Shown here: positions 9,056 through 17,802 of the stretch, piece after piece
Position numbering within the stretch: position 1 is the first letter of the stretch
How the letters are laid out: each line of letters starts with the position of its first letter
Assembly: GCF_009769385.1 (NCBI RefSeq)
Contig: NZ_VKAB01000016.1
Location: forward strand, 248,001-312,000
Direction: 5' to 3'
Length of the DNA stretch: 64,000 nucleotides
DNA from: Saccharothrix deserti
GTDB taxonomy: Bacteria; Actinomycetota; Actinomycetes; Mycobacteriales; Pseudonocardiaceae
Program-made: the position numbers and the translations under genes
The notes under the pieces: generated by a model
What the model saw: the letters and a program-made list of their open reading frames with translations, nothing else
The model's database searches: none
Told to the model about the DNA's origin: nothing

Positions 9056-9818
9056 ACAGCGCTCGCGCCCAGAGGTAGCCGGCCGACGCGAGGCCCACGC
9101 ACCAGGCGACGGCGATGATGCCGCTGTTGCCGACCGGAGTGCCCATCATCAGGCCCCGCAACGTGTCGATGATCGGGGTGAACGGCTCGTGCTCGGCGAA
9201 CCAGCGCACCGCTCCCGACATCGAGTCCGGCGGGACGAACGCGCTGCTGACGAACGGCAGGACCTGGACGAGGAGGGTGAACCCGGTCGTGCCCTCGGCG
9301 GTCTTGGCCGCCAGGCCGACCGCCACCGCGAGCCAGGTCAGCGCGAGCACGAGCAGCGTGACGACGCCGAACGCCGCGAGCCATCCGACCGGATCGGCGG
9401 CCGGGCGGAAACCCATCAGCAGCGCCACCCCGATGACCAGGACGATGCTGACCAGCGTCCGGGCCGTGGCACCCACGACGTGTCCGGTCAGCACGGACGC
9501 ACGGGAGATCGCCATCGTGCGGAACCGGGCGATGATCCCTTCGGTCATGTCCCTGTTCACGGCCATCGCCGTCATCGCGGATCCGTACCCCACGGTCATC
9601 AGGAGGATGCCGGGCACGACGTAGTCGATGTAGGCGCCGGGTGACCTGTCCCCGAAGCCGGCGTTCAACGCGCCGCCGAAGACGCCGACGAACAGCAACA
9701 GCAGGAGGACCGGCACACCCAACGAGGTGATCATCGTCGCGGGATAGCGCAGCGTGTGCCGGACGTTGCGCCGCAGCATCGTCGCCGAATCGGTCACGGC
9801 GTGCGTCAGGGTGCTCAT
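9033..9818 (-). CDS. ABC-2 type multidrug transporter permease (DrrB-like)
   Basis: A 261-residue integral membrane protein with about six hydrophobic segments and the ABC-2 permease layout, including a conserved periplasmic loop region (PFVSSAFVPPDSMSG) typical of DrrB/daunorubicin-resistance permeases. Its start overlaps the stop of the upstream ATPase gene by 4 bp, so permease and ATPase are coupled. The pair should form an ATP-driven exporter of a lipophilic compound. Its 3' end overlaps the convergent AfsR-like gene. Confidence 0.85.
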   Translation of the reverse strand: MSTLTHAVTDSATMLRRNVRHTLRYPATMITSLGVPVLLLLLFVGVFGGALNAGFGDRSPGAYIDYVVPGILLMTVGYGSAMTAMAVNRDMTEGIIARFRTMAISRASVLTGHVVGATARTLVSIVLVIGVALLMGFRPAADPVGWLAAFGVVTLLVLALTWLAVAVGLAAKTAEGTTGFTLLVQVLPFVSSAFVPPDSMSGAVRWFAEHEPFTPIIDTLRGLMMGTPVGNSGIIAVAWCVGLASAGYLWARALFRRDPVR

Positions 9819-10801
9819 CGGACCGCTTCTTCCTCGGTGATTTCTTTGGTGGGGCGGCCGGTGAGGGCGAAGAAGACGTCATCGAGATCGGGCGTGTGCA
9901 CCGACAGTCCGTCGACCTCGATCGAGGCTTCGTCGAGCCGGTCGAGCAGCGCCCTCAGTGACCGGACGCTGCCGTCGCCGGGGACCTGCAACGCGAGCGC
10001 GTCGTCGTCCCGCGAGGCCCCGTCGAGGGTGCGGGCGGCGGCGTCCAGCCCGGTGGTGTCGGCGAACTGCAGTCGGACGTGCCCGCCGGGGACGCGGCGT
10101 TTGAGCTCTTCCGCCGTCCCCACAGCGACGAGCCTGCCGTGGTCGAGGACGGCGATCCGGTCGGCGAGTTCGTCTGCCTCGTCCAGGTACTGCGTGGTCA
10201 GGAAGATCGTGACGCCGTCGGCCACGAGTCGGCGGATGATCTGCCACACCGTGCGCCGGCTGCGCGGGTCGAGGCCGGTGGTCGGCTCGTCGAGGAAGAT
10301 GACGCGCGGGTCTCCGACCAGGGTCATCGCGAGGTCGAGCCGGCGCCGCATGCCGCCGGAGTACGTGGCGGCCGTCTTCCCGGCCGCCTCGTCGAGGTCG
10401 AATCGCGTCAGCAGTTCGGCCGCCCGCCGCCGGCCCTCGGCTCGACCCAGGTGGTGCAGGTCGGCCATGAGGACCAGGTTCTCCTCGCCGGTGAGCAGGT
10501 TGTCGACCGCCGAGAACTGGCCGGTGACGCCGATCGCGGCACGGATCCCGTCCGGGTCGGTGGCGAGGTCGCAGCCCGCGACCCGCACCTCACCGCCGTC
10601 CGCGCTGATCAACGTGGACAGGATCCGCACCGCGGTGGTCTTGCCCGCGCCGTTGGGGCCGAGCAGCGCGAAGACCGTTCCCTCCGCGACGTCCAGGTCG
10701 ATGCCGTCGAGCACCCCGTGGTCGCCGAACGACTTGCGCAGCCCGGATGCCACGATTGCCGACCGGGACCGGCCGGCCGACTGGGACTGGCTGGTGGTCA
10801 C
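9815..10801 (-). CDS. ABC transporter ATP-binding protein (DrrA-like)
   Basis: A 328-residue protein from GTG. It has the complete nucleotide-binding domain: Walker A GPNGAGKT, signature YSGGMRRRLD, and Walker B with the catalytic glutamate and D-loop (FLDEPTTGLD). The C-terminal DrrA-type extension (about residues 220-328) is present. It drives the DrrB-like permease encoded immediately downstream. It is divergent from a TetR gene across 224 bp containing two palindromes that are good TetR operator candidates, so export may be induced by the transported compound. Confidence 0.9.
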   Translation of the reverse strand: MTTSQSQSAGRSRSAIVASGLRKSFGDHGVLDGIDLDVAEGTVFALLGPNGAGKTTAVRILSTLISADGGEVRVAGCDLATDPDGIRAAIGVTGQFSAVDNLLTGEENLVLMADLHHLGRAEGRRRAAELLTRFDLDEAAGKTAATYSGGMRRRLDLAMTLVGDPRVIFLDEPTTGLDPRSRRTVWQIIRRLVADGVTIFLTTQYLDEADELADRIAVLDHGRLVAVGTAEELKRRVPGGHVRLQFADTTGLDAAARTLDGASRDDDALALQVPGDGSVRSLRALLDRLDEASIEVDGLSVHTPDLDDVFFALTGRPTKEITEEEAVR

Positions 10802-10968
10802 GTCCCTCCTCTCATCGCTGTGGCGCTGGTGGCCACGACGACGCCAAGGGTGCGTGCCGAGAGGTTCATCCCGGTTTCACCGCGGTTCACCGGGTTTCAC
10901 GGGTTCGCGGGTTCGCGGCACCAAATCGCGTCCTACTCCCTGCGTTCCGACGTGCGAGCGGCACCACA

Positions 10969-11007
10969 GACCGATTCGGTCGGTTTACCTACCGGATCGG
11001 TCGGTAA
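10969..11007. promoter_or_regulatory. Two tandem TetR-type palindromes
   Basis: GACCGATTCGGTC (10969-10981) is a perfect 13-bp palindrome with an unpaired centre. It is followed at once by a second, imperfect 23-bp palindrome (10985-11007) with outer arms TTACC and GGTAA. Both share the core elements ACCG and CGGT. They end 18 bp before the TetR start and sit between the divergent DrrAB operon and the TetR-MMPL operon, so one repressor could control both exporters. Confidence 0.6.
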
Positions 11008-11025
11008 GGACGTACGGTCGGCGGC

Positions 11026-11628
11026 ATGGCACGACGGTTCCGGCAGCAGGTCGACGACGAGATCCTCGACCGGGCGGCCGCGCTCTTCGCCCAGCACGGG
11101 TTCGACCAGACGTCGCTGAAGTCCCTGGCCGACGCCGTCGGCCTGTCCAAGGCCGGTCTGCTGCACCACTACCCGAGCAAGGAAGCCCTCTACGAGGCAG
11201 CTCGGGTGGCGGGTCGTGACCGGGGCAGGTCGGTGCTGGAGCAGTTGGAACACCTGCCGCCCGGTCGGGAACGGGATCGGCGTGCGCTGGAACTGGTGAC
11301 CGACCTCGCGCTGGACCGGCCGGGGTGGGTGGCGCTGGCGTTCAGCTCGTTCACCACGCCCGATGCCGCCACCACGTTCAATGAACAGTTCGATGAACAG
11401 ACCGTTTTCGTCGCGGAGATGTTCGCCATCGACCTGGACGGCTCCGACCCGGAACGGTTCGTGCGCGTCGTCGGCGCGCTGAGCGCGATGGCCGTGCTGA
11501 GCCTGGCCGCCAACCGCAAGGGCGAGAAGACCACGTGGCGGCCGCACATCATCGCGACCTGTTTCGACGCGCTCGGCCATTCCCGGCCCGACGCCTCTTC
11601 GTCAAGTTCCCACCAGGTGGAGGCCTGA
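11026..11628 (+). CDS. TetR-family transcriptional regulator
   Basis: A 200-residue protein with the TetR N-terminal three-helix DNA-binding domain (about 8-55; FAQHGFDQTSLKSLADAVGLSKAGLLHHY is typical) and a variable ligand-binding C-terminus. The MMPL transporter gene begins 7 bases after its stop, so the two form an operon. Two palindromes just upstream are probable autoregulatory operators. Such TetR/MMPL pairs usually respond to a hydrophobic compound that the transporter exports. Confidence 0.88.
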   Translation: MARRFRQQVDDEILDRAAALFAQHGFDQTSLKSLADAVGLSKAGLLHHYPSKEALYEAARVAGRDRGRSVLEQLEHLPPGRERDRRALELVTDLALDRPGWVALAFSSFTTPDAATTFNEQFDEQTVFVAEMFAIDLDGSDPERFVRVVGALSAMAVLSLAANRKGEKTTWRPHIIATCFDALGHSRPDASSSSSHQVEA

Positions 11629-11634
11629 TCCCCG

Positions 11635-13830
11635 ATGGCACTTCTGTTGCAGAGACTCGGCTTGGCCGCCTATCGGCGCCGGTTGGCGGTTGTCCTGCTG
11701 TGGCTGGTCGTCCTGGTCGGCTCGGGTGTGGGTGCCGTGACGCTGTCCGGCACCACGTCGAACAGCTTCTCGATCCCCGGTCAGGAGTCCTCCACCGCGC
11801 TGGAGAAGATCCAGTCGGAGTTCGGCGGTAGTGGTGCGACCGCACGCGTGGTGGTGCGGGCCCCCGAGGGGCAGACGCTGACCACGCCGGAGAACGCCCA
11901 GGCCGTCGGGAAGATGGTGGCCGAACTCGGCGCCCTGCCCGGTGTGTCCTCGGCGAGCAACCCGCTGGACCCGGCCGCACCGACGGTCAACGCCGGGCAG
12001 AACACCGCCTACAGCACGGTGACCTACAACGCCGCCGTGGGTGAGGTGACCGCCGAGCAGCAGACCGCGCTGCTCAGCGCCGTCGACAACGTCCGAGCGG
12101 GCGGGTTGACCGCCGAGGTGACGGGCGAGGCCACCCAGACGCCACCGCACATCGGCGGCGTGACCGAGGCGCTCGGCGTCGTCATCGCCCTGTTGATCCT
12201 CGCGCTGACCTACGGGTCGCTGGTCACGGCCGGGATGAACCTGCTGACCGCTGCCGTCGGCGTGGGCATCGGCGTCCTGGGCATCACCATCGCCACCGGG
12301 TTCATGGAACTGCAGTCCACCACCACGGCGCTGGCCGGCATGTTGGGCCTGGCCGTCGGCATCGACTACGCCCTGTTCATCATCAACCGCTACCGGCAGG
12401 AACTGCGGCGCGGCGCGGACGTTCCGGCCGCCATCGGCATCGCCGTGGGCACCGCCGGGTCGGCGGTGGTGACCGCGGGCATCACCGTGGTCATCGCCCT
12501 GGTGGGGCTGATCGTGGTCGGCATCCCGTTCCTGACGCAGATGGGTGTCGCCGCGGCCGTGACCATCGTGGTGGCCGTCCTCGTCGCCGTCACGCTGGTG
12601 CCCGCCGTGCTCGGTTTCCTCGGCCGCCGCGCCCTTCCGCGCAAGCAGCGCACCGCCCCGGCGGACCCGGCCGAGACGACCGAGGCGACCGGCACGCCGG
12701 AGCGGGGCTTCTACGCGGGCTGGATCGGCACGATCACCCGGCGCCGGGTGGCGGCGCTGCTGCTGTCGATCATCGCCCTGGGTGTCGTCGCGGTGCCGTT
12801 CGCGTCCATGCAGACCACCCTGGTCCAGTCACCCGAGGCGGACAGCACCCAGGAACGGGCCGAGCAGCTGCTCACCGACGGCTTCGGCCCCGGCTTCAAC
12901 GGGCCGCTGATCGTCCTGTTCGAGGGCGACAACGCCGTCCGGACCGCCACCGAGGCCTCGGGGCCGATCGGCGCGCTCGGCGACGTCGCCTTCGTGGCCC
13001 GCGCCATCCCCGACGCCGACGGCACCGCGGCCCTGCTCACCGTCATCCCCGAGTCCGGTCCCACCAGTGAGGCCACCGAGCGGCTCGTCACCGACATGCG
13101 CGACTACCTGGCCGGTCTCGACGGCGTCACCGCGTCCGTCACCGGCGCCACGGCGGTCAGCGTCGACGTGGCCGTGGCCCTCGACGAGGCGCTGCCGATC
13201 TACCTCGTGCTGGTCGTGGGTCTGGCGCTGATCCTGCTCGTGCTGGTGTTCCGGTCGCTGCTGGTGCCGCTGGTCGGCGTGCTCGGCTTCCTGCTGACCG
13301 TGGGGGCCTCGCTCGGCGCGACCGTCGCGGTGTTCCAGTGGGGCTGGCTGGCCGACGCGATCAACCTCGACACCACCGGACCGCTGATCAGCCTCACCTC
13401 GATCCTGGTGATCGGCATCCTGTTCGGCCTCGCCATGGACTACCAGATCTTCCTGGTCTCCCGCATGCACGAGGCCCACCACCGGGGCGCCGCGCCCCGT
13501 GACGCCATCCTGACCGGCTTCCGCCAGGCCGCCCCGGTCGTCGTCGCCGCGGCACTGATCATGTTCTCGGTCTTCGCCGGGTTCGTCCCGGCGGGCCAGC
13601 TCGCGATGAAGTCCATCGCCTTCGCCCTGGCCATCGGCATCCTCGCGGACGCGTTCGTGGTCCGCATGGTCCTGGTGCCGGCGGCGTTGGCCCTGCTCGG
13701 CGAACGGGCCTGGTGGCTGCCCAAGTGGCTGCGGTGGCTGCCCGCCCTCGACGTCGAAGGCGCCGCGCTCGTCCAGGAGGACCCGAAGACCGAGACCGAG
13801 GGGCACGTGCGCGGCGACGCCGGCCGCTAG
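11635..13830 (+). CDS. MMPL-family RND transporter
   Basis: A 731-residue membrane protein with the duplicated MMPL topology: one N-terminal TM, a large extracytoplasmic porter loop, five TMs, then the same again. The Asp-Tyr proton-relay pairs of MmpL proteins are present in both halves (AVGIDYALF at about residues 240-248, and GLAMDYQIF in the second half). It should be a proton-driven exporter of lipids or a hydrophobic metabolite. It lacks the long cytoplasmic C-terminal tail of MmpL3, so it looks like the drug/pigment-export type (ActII-3-like). It forms an operon with the preceding TetR gene and ends at a strong terminator. Confidence 0.88.
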   Translation: MALLLQRLGLAAYRRRLAVVLLWLVVLVGSGVGAVTLSGTTSNSFSIPGQESSTALEKIQSEFGGSGATARVVVRAPEGQTLTTPENAQAVGKMVAELGALPGVSSASNPLDPAAPTVNAGQNTAYSTVTYNAAVGEVTAEQQTALLSAVDNVRAGGLTAEVTGEATQTPPHIGGVTEALGVVIALLILALTYGSLVTAGMNLLTAAVGVGIGVLGITIATGFMELQSTTTALAGMLGLAVGIDYALFIINRYRQELRRGADVPAAIGIAVGTAGSAVVTAGITVVIALVGLIVVGIPFLTQMGVAAAVTIVVAVLVAVTLVPAVLGFLGRRALPRKQRTAPADPAETTEATGTPERGFYAGWIGTITRRRVAALLLSIIALGVVAVPFASMQTTLVQSPEADSTQERAEQLLTDGFGPGFNGPLIVLFEGDNAVRTATEASGPIGALGDVAFVARAIPDADGTAALLTVIPESGPTSEATERLVTDMRDYLAGLDGVTASVTGATAVSVDVAVALDEALPIYLVLVVGLALILLVLVFRSLLVPLVGVLGFLLTVGASLGATVAVFQWGWLADAINLDTTGPLISLTSILVIGILFGLAMDYQIFLVSRMHEAHHRGAAPRDAILTGFRQAAPVVVAAALIMFSVFAGFVPAGQLAMKSIAFALAIGILADAFVVRMVLVPAALALLGERAWWLPKWLRWLPALDVEGAALVQEDPKTETEGHVRGDAGR

Positions 13831-13842
13831 CCGACCGGTGTG

Positions 13843-13881
13843 GGACGGCCGCGACGGGGTGCGCCCCCGTCGCGGCCGTCC
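13843..13881 (+). terminator. Strong intrinsic terminator hairpin after the MMPL gene
   Basis: A perfect 17-bp inverted repeat (GGACGGCCGCGACGGGG at 13843-13859, complement at 13865-13881) with a 5-base loop, 13 bp past the MMPL stop codon. Confidence 0.85.
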
Positions 13882-13979
13882 TGCTGCGATCATGTGCGCT
13901 CGTCCTGCGCTCGCCGCGTGCCCGCGGTCCACTGTGGTAGCCGACCACGACAGCCGAGGACCGACCCGGAGGTAACCCG

Positions 13980-14696
13980 ATGAGCGCGCGTTTCCAGGAA
14001 CTCGACTGGCGTCAGACGCCTCTGGGTGAACTCGTCCTGCGCCGCCGCTGGGACCCGGTCTTCGACCGGGAGGTGCACGAGATCAAGCTCAACGACGAGT
14101 TCCTGATGTCGAGCCTGTTCACCGTCTCCGAGGTGGAGATGGCGCACCTGGCCCTGGCGGACATGCCGGCGCCGCTGGACGTGGTCGTGGGCGGCCTGGG
14201 CCTCGGCTACACCGCGCGGACCGTGCTGGAGAACCCGAACGTGCGGTCGATGCTCGTCATCGACGCGCTCGGCGAGGTCATCGAATGGCACCGCCAGGGG
14301 CTGCTGCCGGGCGGTCAGGCGTTGGCCGCCGACCCGCGCTGCCGACTGCTCCACGGCGACTTCTTCGCACTCTCGCGCTCCGCCGAAGGGCTCGACCCGG
14401 ACGAACCCGGCCGCCGGTTCCACGCGATCATCGTCGACATCGACCACTCGCCGCGCCACCTGCTGCACCCGGACAACGCCGACTTCTACCAGGCCGAAGG
14501 CCTCCGACGGCTGGCCGACCGCCTCCACACCGGCGGCGTCTTCGCCCTCTGGTCCAACGAACCGCCGGACGACGAGTACACCGCGGCGCTCGCCGACCAC
14601 TTCGCCCAGGCCCGTGCCGAGGTCGTCCGCTTCCACAACGCACTGCAACAACGCGACGCCACCAGCACCGTCTACCTGGCGAAGGCGCCCGGCTGA
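13980..14696 (+). CDS. Spermidine/spermine synthase-like methyltransferase-fold protein
   Basis: A 238-residue protein with ribosome-binding site GGAGG at 13969-13973. It has a Rossmann-type fold with a glycine-rich nucleotide motif (VVGGLGLGYTAR) and the acidic strand ends (VIDALGEV, IIVDIDHS) seen in polyamine-synthase-like proteins. The N-terminal tetramerisation region of true spermidine synthases is short here. Many actinomycete homologues are annotated as spermidine synthase without proof. The substrate could be decarboxylated S-adenosylmethionine plus an amine, or it could be a plain methyltransferase. It converges on the TetR gene of the lipid locus. Confidence 0.6.
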   Translation: MSARFQELDWRQTPLGELVLRRRWDPVFDREVHEIKLNDEFLMSSLFTVSEVEMAHLALADMPAPLDVVVGGLGLGYTARTVLENPNVRSMLVIDALGEVIEWHRQGLLPGGQALAADPRCRLLHGDFFALSRSAEGLDPDEPGRRFHAIIVDIDHSPRHLLHPDNADFYQAEGLRRLADRLHTGGVFALWSNEPPDDEYTAALADHFAQARAEVVRFHNALQQRDATSTVYLAKAPG

Positions 14697-14720
14697 GGCA
14701 GTCGGCCGAGGCGGTCGGCG

Positions 14721-15350
14721 TCAGCGCAGGAGCAGGCGCAGGACGCCCTCGGCTTTCTCGATGTTCGGTTCCTGGCCGGCGATGATGTTGAGGTACGTGT
14801 ACGACTCGATGATCCGGACGATGACGTACGCGACCTCGTGCAGGTCGGCGGGCAGGGCCATCCGGCCGGCATCGGTCTCCTCCTGGAGGATCTGCCGGAA
14901 CGCCTCGATCAGGCGGGGCTGGAAGCCGGTGTCGTGCCTGGTCAGCAGGCGCATCGCCAGTTCACCCTCGGTGGCGATCCAGTGCTTCATGCCGGGGTTG
15001 TCGAGGACCTGCTCGAGGAACCCCGTGGCGATCCGGACCACCCGTTCCGAGCCCGTCTCCCGGACCTCCCGGTTCAGCTCGCCGATCACGAACTCCGTCA
15101 GCGACCACGTCACCTCGACCAGCAGCTGGTCGCGCGAGCCGACCCACCGGTAGAGGGTGACGCGGCTGATCTCCAGCTGCTCGGCCAGCACGCTCATGTC
15201 GATGCGCTGTTGGCGCAGGAAGTTGCGCTTGGCCTGGCGGAGGGCGTCCACGGGCGTGGGTCGGGTGCGCTTCTTCAGCGCGGCGAGGTCCTGCTGCAGC
15301 TTCGTCGGACCGCGGGCGTCCGACCCGCCCACAGGAGACATGGATGTCAT
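14721..15350 (-). CDS. TetR-family regulator of the FAAL-acyltransferase-MFS operon
   Basis: Start chosen at ATG 15350, which overlaps the MFS stop (ATGA); another ATG lies 9 bases downstream. This gives 209 residues. The HTH is at about residues 38-80 (MSVLAEQLEISRVTLYRWVGSRDQL), preceded by a basic stretch, with a TetR-like all-helical C-terminal domain. It is the last gene of a four-gene operon (FAAL, antigen-85-like, MFS, TetR) and is the natural candidate for binding the inverted repeats in the FAAL/PKS divergent promoter. The ligand is probably the exported lipid or a precursor, which is inference. Confidence 0.82.
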   Translation of the reverse strand: MTSMSPVGGSDARGPTKLQQDLAALKKRTRPTPVDALRQAKRNFLRQQRIDMSVLAEQLEISRVTLYRWVGSRDQLLVEVTWSLTEFVIGELNREVRETGSERVVRIATGFLEQVLDNPGMKHWIATEGELAMRLLTRHDTGFQPRLIEAFRQILQEETDAGRMALPADLHEVAYVIVRIIESYTYLNIIAGQEPNIEKAEGVLRLLLR

Positions 15351-16801
15351 GGTCGCACAGCCCGGCGCGAGGGCCGTCGGGTGATCTTGCCCGCGCCGGC
15401 GGACAGCGCGAGCAGGAACGCCACGGCCACCGCGAGCGCGGCTACCAGCACACCGGCCGCGTAACCGTCGGCGATTGACTTCGGTTCTCCGTCGGAGGCA
15501 GCGGCGGTGACGGCGTACGTGCTGCCGACGGCGGCGACGCCCAGCGCGCCCGCCAGCTCGCGGGCGGCGGTGACGGCTCCGGAGGCCACCCCGGCGAACC
15601 GGTCCTCCACCGAGTCCAGCACCGCCGTGGTCAACGGGGTGGTGAGCGCCGAGCCGAACCCGGCCAACGCCAGGCAGGCGAGCAGTCCCCCGGCGTGCGC
15701 GCGGTCCGCGAGTCCGACGATGGCGAACAGCGCCACCGCGACCAGTGCCAGTCCGAGGCCCGCGACGTGCCACGAGCCGATCCGCCGCACCAGCGGGGCC
15801 ACGACCGGCGTGCCCACCACCACCGCCAGCGCGATCGGCACGAAGAACAGGCCGCTGCCCGCCGGCGTGAGCCCGAGGACCCGTTCCAGGTACGGCGGGC
15901 TGACGAACAGCAGCCCGGTGATCGCGATGCTCCACAACGCCTGGGCCAGTGCGCCGACCACGAACACCCGCCGCCCGATCACGGCACGCGGCAGCAGCGG
16001 GTGCGCGGTCCGCCTCTCGTGGACGACGAACACCAGCGACGCCGCCACCGCCACCACGACGAGCACGGGCGGGCCGGTGTCGAGCAGGAGGGCCATGAAG
16101 GCGAACATCGCCACCGACAGGGCCGTGGTCCCGAGCACGGTCAGCCGCGTCCTCGCGCCCGGTCCACCCGGTGTGCCCGGTCCGCCCGGCCGCAGCGTCA
16201 CGGCCGCCAGCACGAGCGTGACCAGGCAGCACGGCACCGCGCCCAGGAAGATCCACCGCCAGTGCGCGAACTGGGACAACGCACCGCCCAACGCCGGACC
16301 GATCGCCAGCGCGGCAGCCAGCGCCGCCGTCCACACCGCGATGCCGAGTGGACGGTGTCGCGGGTGCAGGTCGGTGCGCAGCAACGCGAGTCCGGTCGGC
16401 ACGAGCAGCGCCGCCGCGGCGCCCTGCCCCGCCCGCCACAGCGCCAACGCCACACCCGACCCGGCGGTGCCACACCCCAGTGAGGTGACGGCGAACGCGG
16501 CCAGGCCGATCAGCAGCACCCGCCGTGGGCCGAACCGGTCGCCCAGCGCGCCCGCCGTGATCAGCAGACCGGCGAAGACGAGCATGTAGCTCACCACGAC
16601 CCACTGCAGGCCCGTCGTGGACAGCCGCAGGTCCGCGCCGATCGTCGGCAACGCCACCATCAGGATGCTGTTGTCCAGCGCGGTGACGAACCCGGCGAAC
16701 CCGGCGACGAGCACCGTCGGCAACGGTCGCCGCGCCACCGGGTCCGCTCCCCCGGCCACACCACCGGCGTCCACACCACCGGGATCCACGCCGGGGTCCA
16801 C
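15347..16801 (-). CDS. MFS transporter (EmrB/QacA-type, 14-TM)
   Basis: A 484-residue membrane protein from GTG with about 14 hydrophobic segments. It carries the MFS motif A region between TM2 and TM3 (GALGDRFGPRRVLLIG) and a motif C-like stretch (ALAIGPALGGAL) of drug/proton antiporters. It sits one base after the antigen-85-like gene and overlaps the TetR gene, so it is part of the lipid-locus operon. It probably exports the product or a precursor across the membrane. No MmpL3-type flippase is encoded in this operon, so this protein may take that role. Confidence 0.88.
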   Translation of the reverse strand: MDPGVDPGGVDAGGVAGGADPVARRPLPTVLVAGFAGFVTALDNSILMVALPTIGADLRLSTTGLQWVVVSYMLVFAGLLITAGALGDRFGPRRVLLIGLAAFAVTSLGCGTAGSGVALALWRAGQGAAAALLVPTGLALLRTDLHPRHRPLGIAVWTAALAAALAIGPALGGALSQFAHWRWIFLGAVPCCLVTLVLAAVTLRPGGPGTPGGPGARTRLTVLGTTALSVAMFAFMALLLDTGPPVLVVVAVAASLVFVVHERRTAHPLLPRAVIGRRVFVVGALAQALWSIAITGLLFVSPPYLERVLGLTPAGSGLFFVPIALAVVVGTPVVAPLVRRIGSWHVAGLGLALVAVALFAIVGLADRAHAGGLLACLALAGFGSALTTPLTTAVLDSVEDRFAGVASGAVTAARELAGALGVAAVGSTYAVTAAASDGEPKSIADGYAAGVLVAALAVAVAFLLALSAGAGKITRRPSRRAVRP

Positions 16802-16802
16802 G

Positions 16803-17765
16803 TCAGCCGGGCAGGCCGAGCGCGGTCATCAACTGCGGCCAGGAGCGGCGCAGTTCGCGCTGCCAGTACGGCCAGGTGTGGGTGCCGTCGCCGTACGCGT
16901 TGACGGTGATCGGGATGTTCAGCAGGCGCATCCTGAGCACGAAGTCGGGCGAGGTGGCGCCGACGATCCGCTCATTGGCGTCGTAGTCGAAACCTGGGTC
17001 GAGCGGGCCGGTGAACCCGTTGCCGTAGGACATGTACAACGACGTCCCGCGCAGCCCGGCGGCGAGTTCCTTCGGGTTGTTCGCCCGCCAGACCTGCTCC
17101 TGGAAGCGGTCGTCGCCCCACAGCGCGCTCGCGGACAGGCCTTCGCGCAGCACGGTCGCCGTCACGTACGCCGGCACACCGACGAACTGGGTGGACAGCA
17201 CGCCGCTGTACGACGCCGCCGCCTTGAAGTACCCCGGTCGCTTGGCCGCGTACTTGAACGCGCCCGTGCCGCCGGCGGACAGACCGGCGATCGCCCTGCT
17301 GCTGCCGGCGCGGTAGCCGCGTTCGAGCAGCTGGACCAGTTCGGTCATGTGGAACGTCTCCCACGCGGGCGTGCCGCCGCGACCGCCGTTCCACCAGTCC
17401 GAGTACCAGCCTGCCCGGCCGCCGTCGGGCATGACGATCAGCACGTCGCTGGACGCGCTCAGCTGCTCGACATCGGTTTCCCTGGTCCACGAGGTGTAGT
17501 CGTCGCCGCACCCCTGGAGCAGGAACAGCACCGGCCAGGTGCGGGTCGCGGTCGGCGACCAGCCGGGCGGCGTCAGCAGCCGCACGGGGACGTTGCCGCC
17601 GATGGCGGGCGAGTTGACGGTGAGGTCGTAGGTTCGGTCGTCCAGGCGGGTCTGCTTCACCACGGTCGCGCCGTCGTCGGCCACGACCGCGACGGCGGGC
17701 GGTGCGGGCACGATGACCGACACCACCAACGCGGCGGCCACGGCGAGGGGTGATCTGAGGGACAT
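16803..17765 (-). CDS. Secreted antigen 85-like esterase/mycolyltransferase-family protein
   Basis: Start set at 17765, where an AGGAG site precedes a good signal peptide (residues 1-27, ending APPAVA); an upstream in-frame ATG at 17798 adds 11 non-signal residues. The 320-residue protein is an esterase-D/antigen-85 alpha/beta hydrolase. Nucleophile Ser163 (AGLSAGGTGAF), acidic residue probably Glu265, His296 (GDGTHTWPYWQ). The last motif and the region 226-250 (WRANNPKEL, then YGNG) closely recall antigen 85 (GTHSWEYW; WVYCGNG). Antigen 85 proteins transfer mycolyl chains between trehalose and arabinogalactan outside the cell. Placement 37 bases after the FAAL gene suggests it transfers or hydrolyses the PKS-made lipid. 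Confidence 0.75.
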   Translation of the reverse strand: MSLRSPLAVAAALVVSVIVPAPPAVAVVADDGATVVKQTRLDDRTYDLTVNSPAIGGNVPVRLLTPPGWSPTATRTWPVLFLLQGCGDDYTSWTRETDVEQLSASSDVLIVMPDGGRAGWYSDWWNGGRGGTPAWETFHMTELVQLLERGYRAGSSRAIAGLSAGGTGAFKYAAKRPGYFKAAASYSGVLSTQFVGVPAYVTATVLREGLSASALWGDDRFQEQVWRANNPKELAAGLRGTSLYMSYGNGFTGPLDPGFDYDANERIVGATSPDFVLRMRLLNIPITVNAYGDGTHTWPYWQRELRRSWPQLMTALGLPG

Positions 17766-17802
17766 TGCGGGCTCCTGACGGGGTCGAGGCCGGGTCACGC
17801 GG

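Noticed and set aside
14721-16604. Apparent 627-residue protein that would fuse an Arg/Gly-rich region to the TetR domain
   Set aside because: The part upstream of 15350 is the wrong frame of the MFS gene. The TetR protein starts at the ATGA overlap with the MFS stop.
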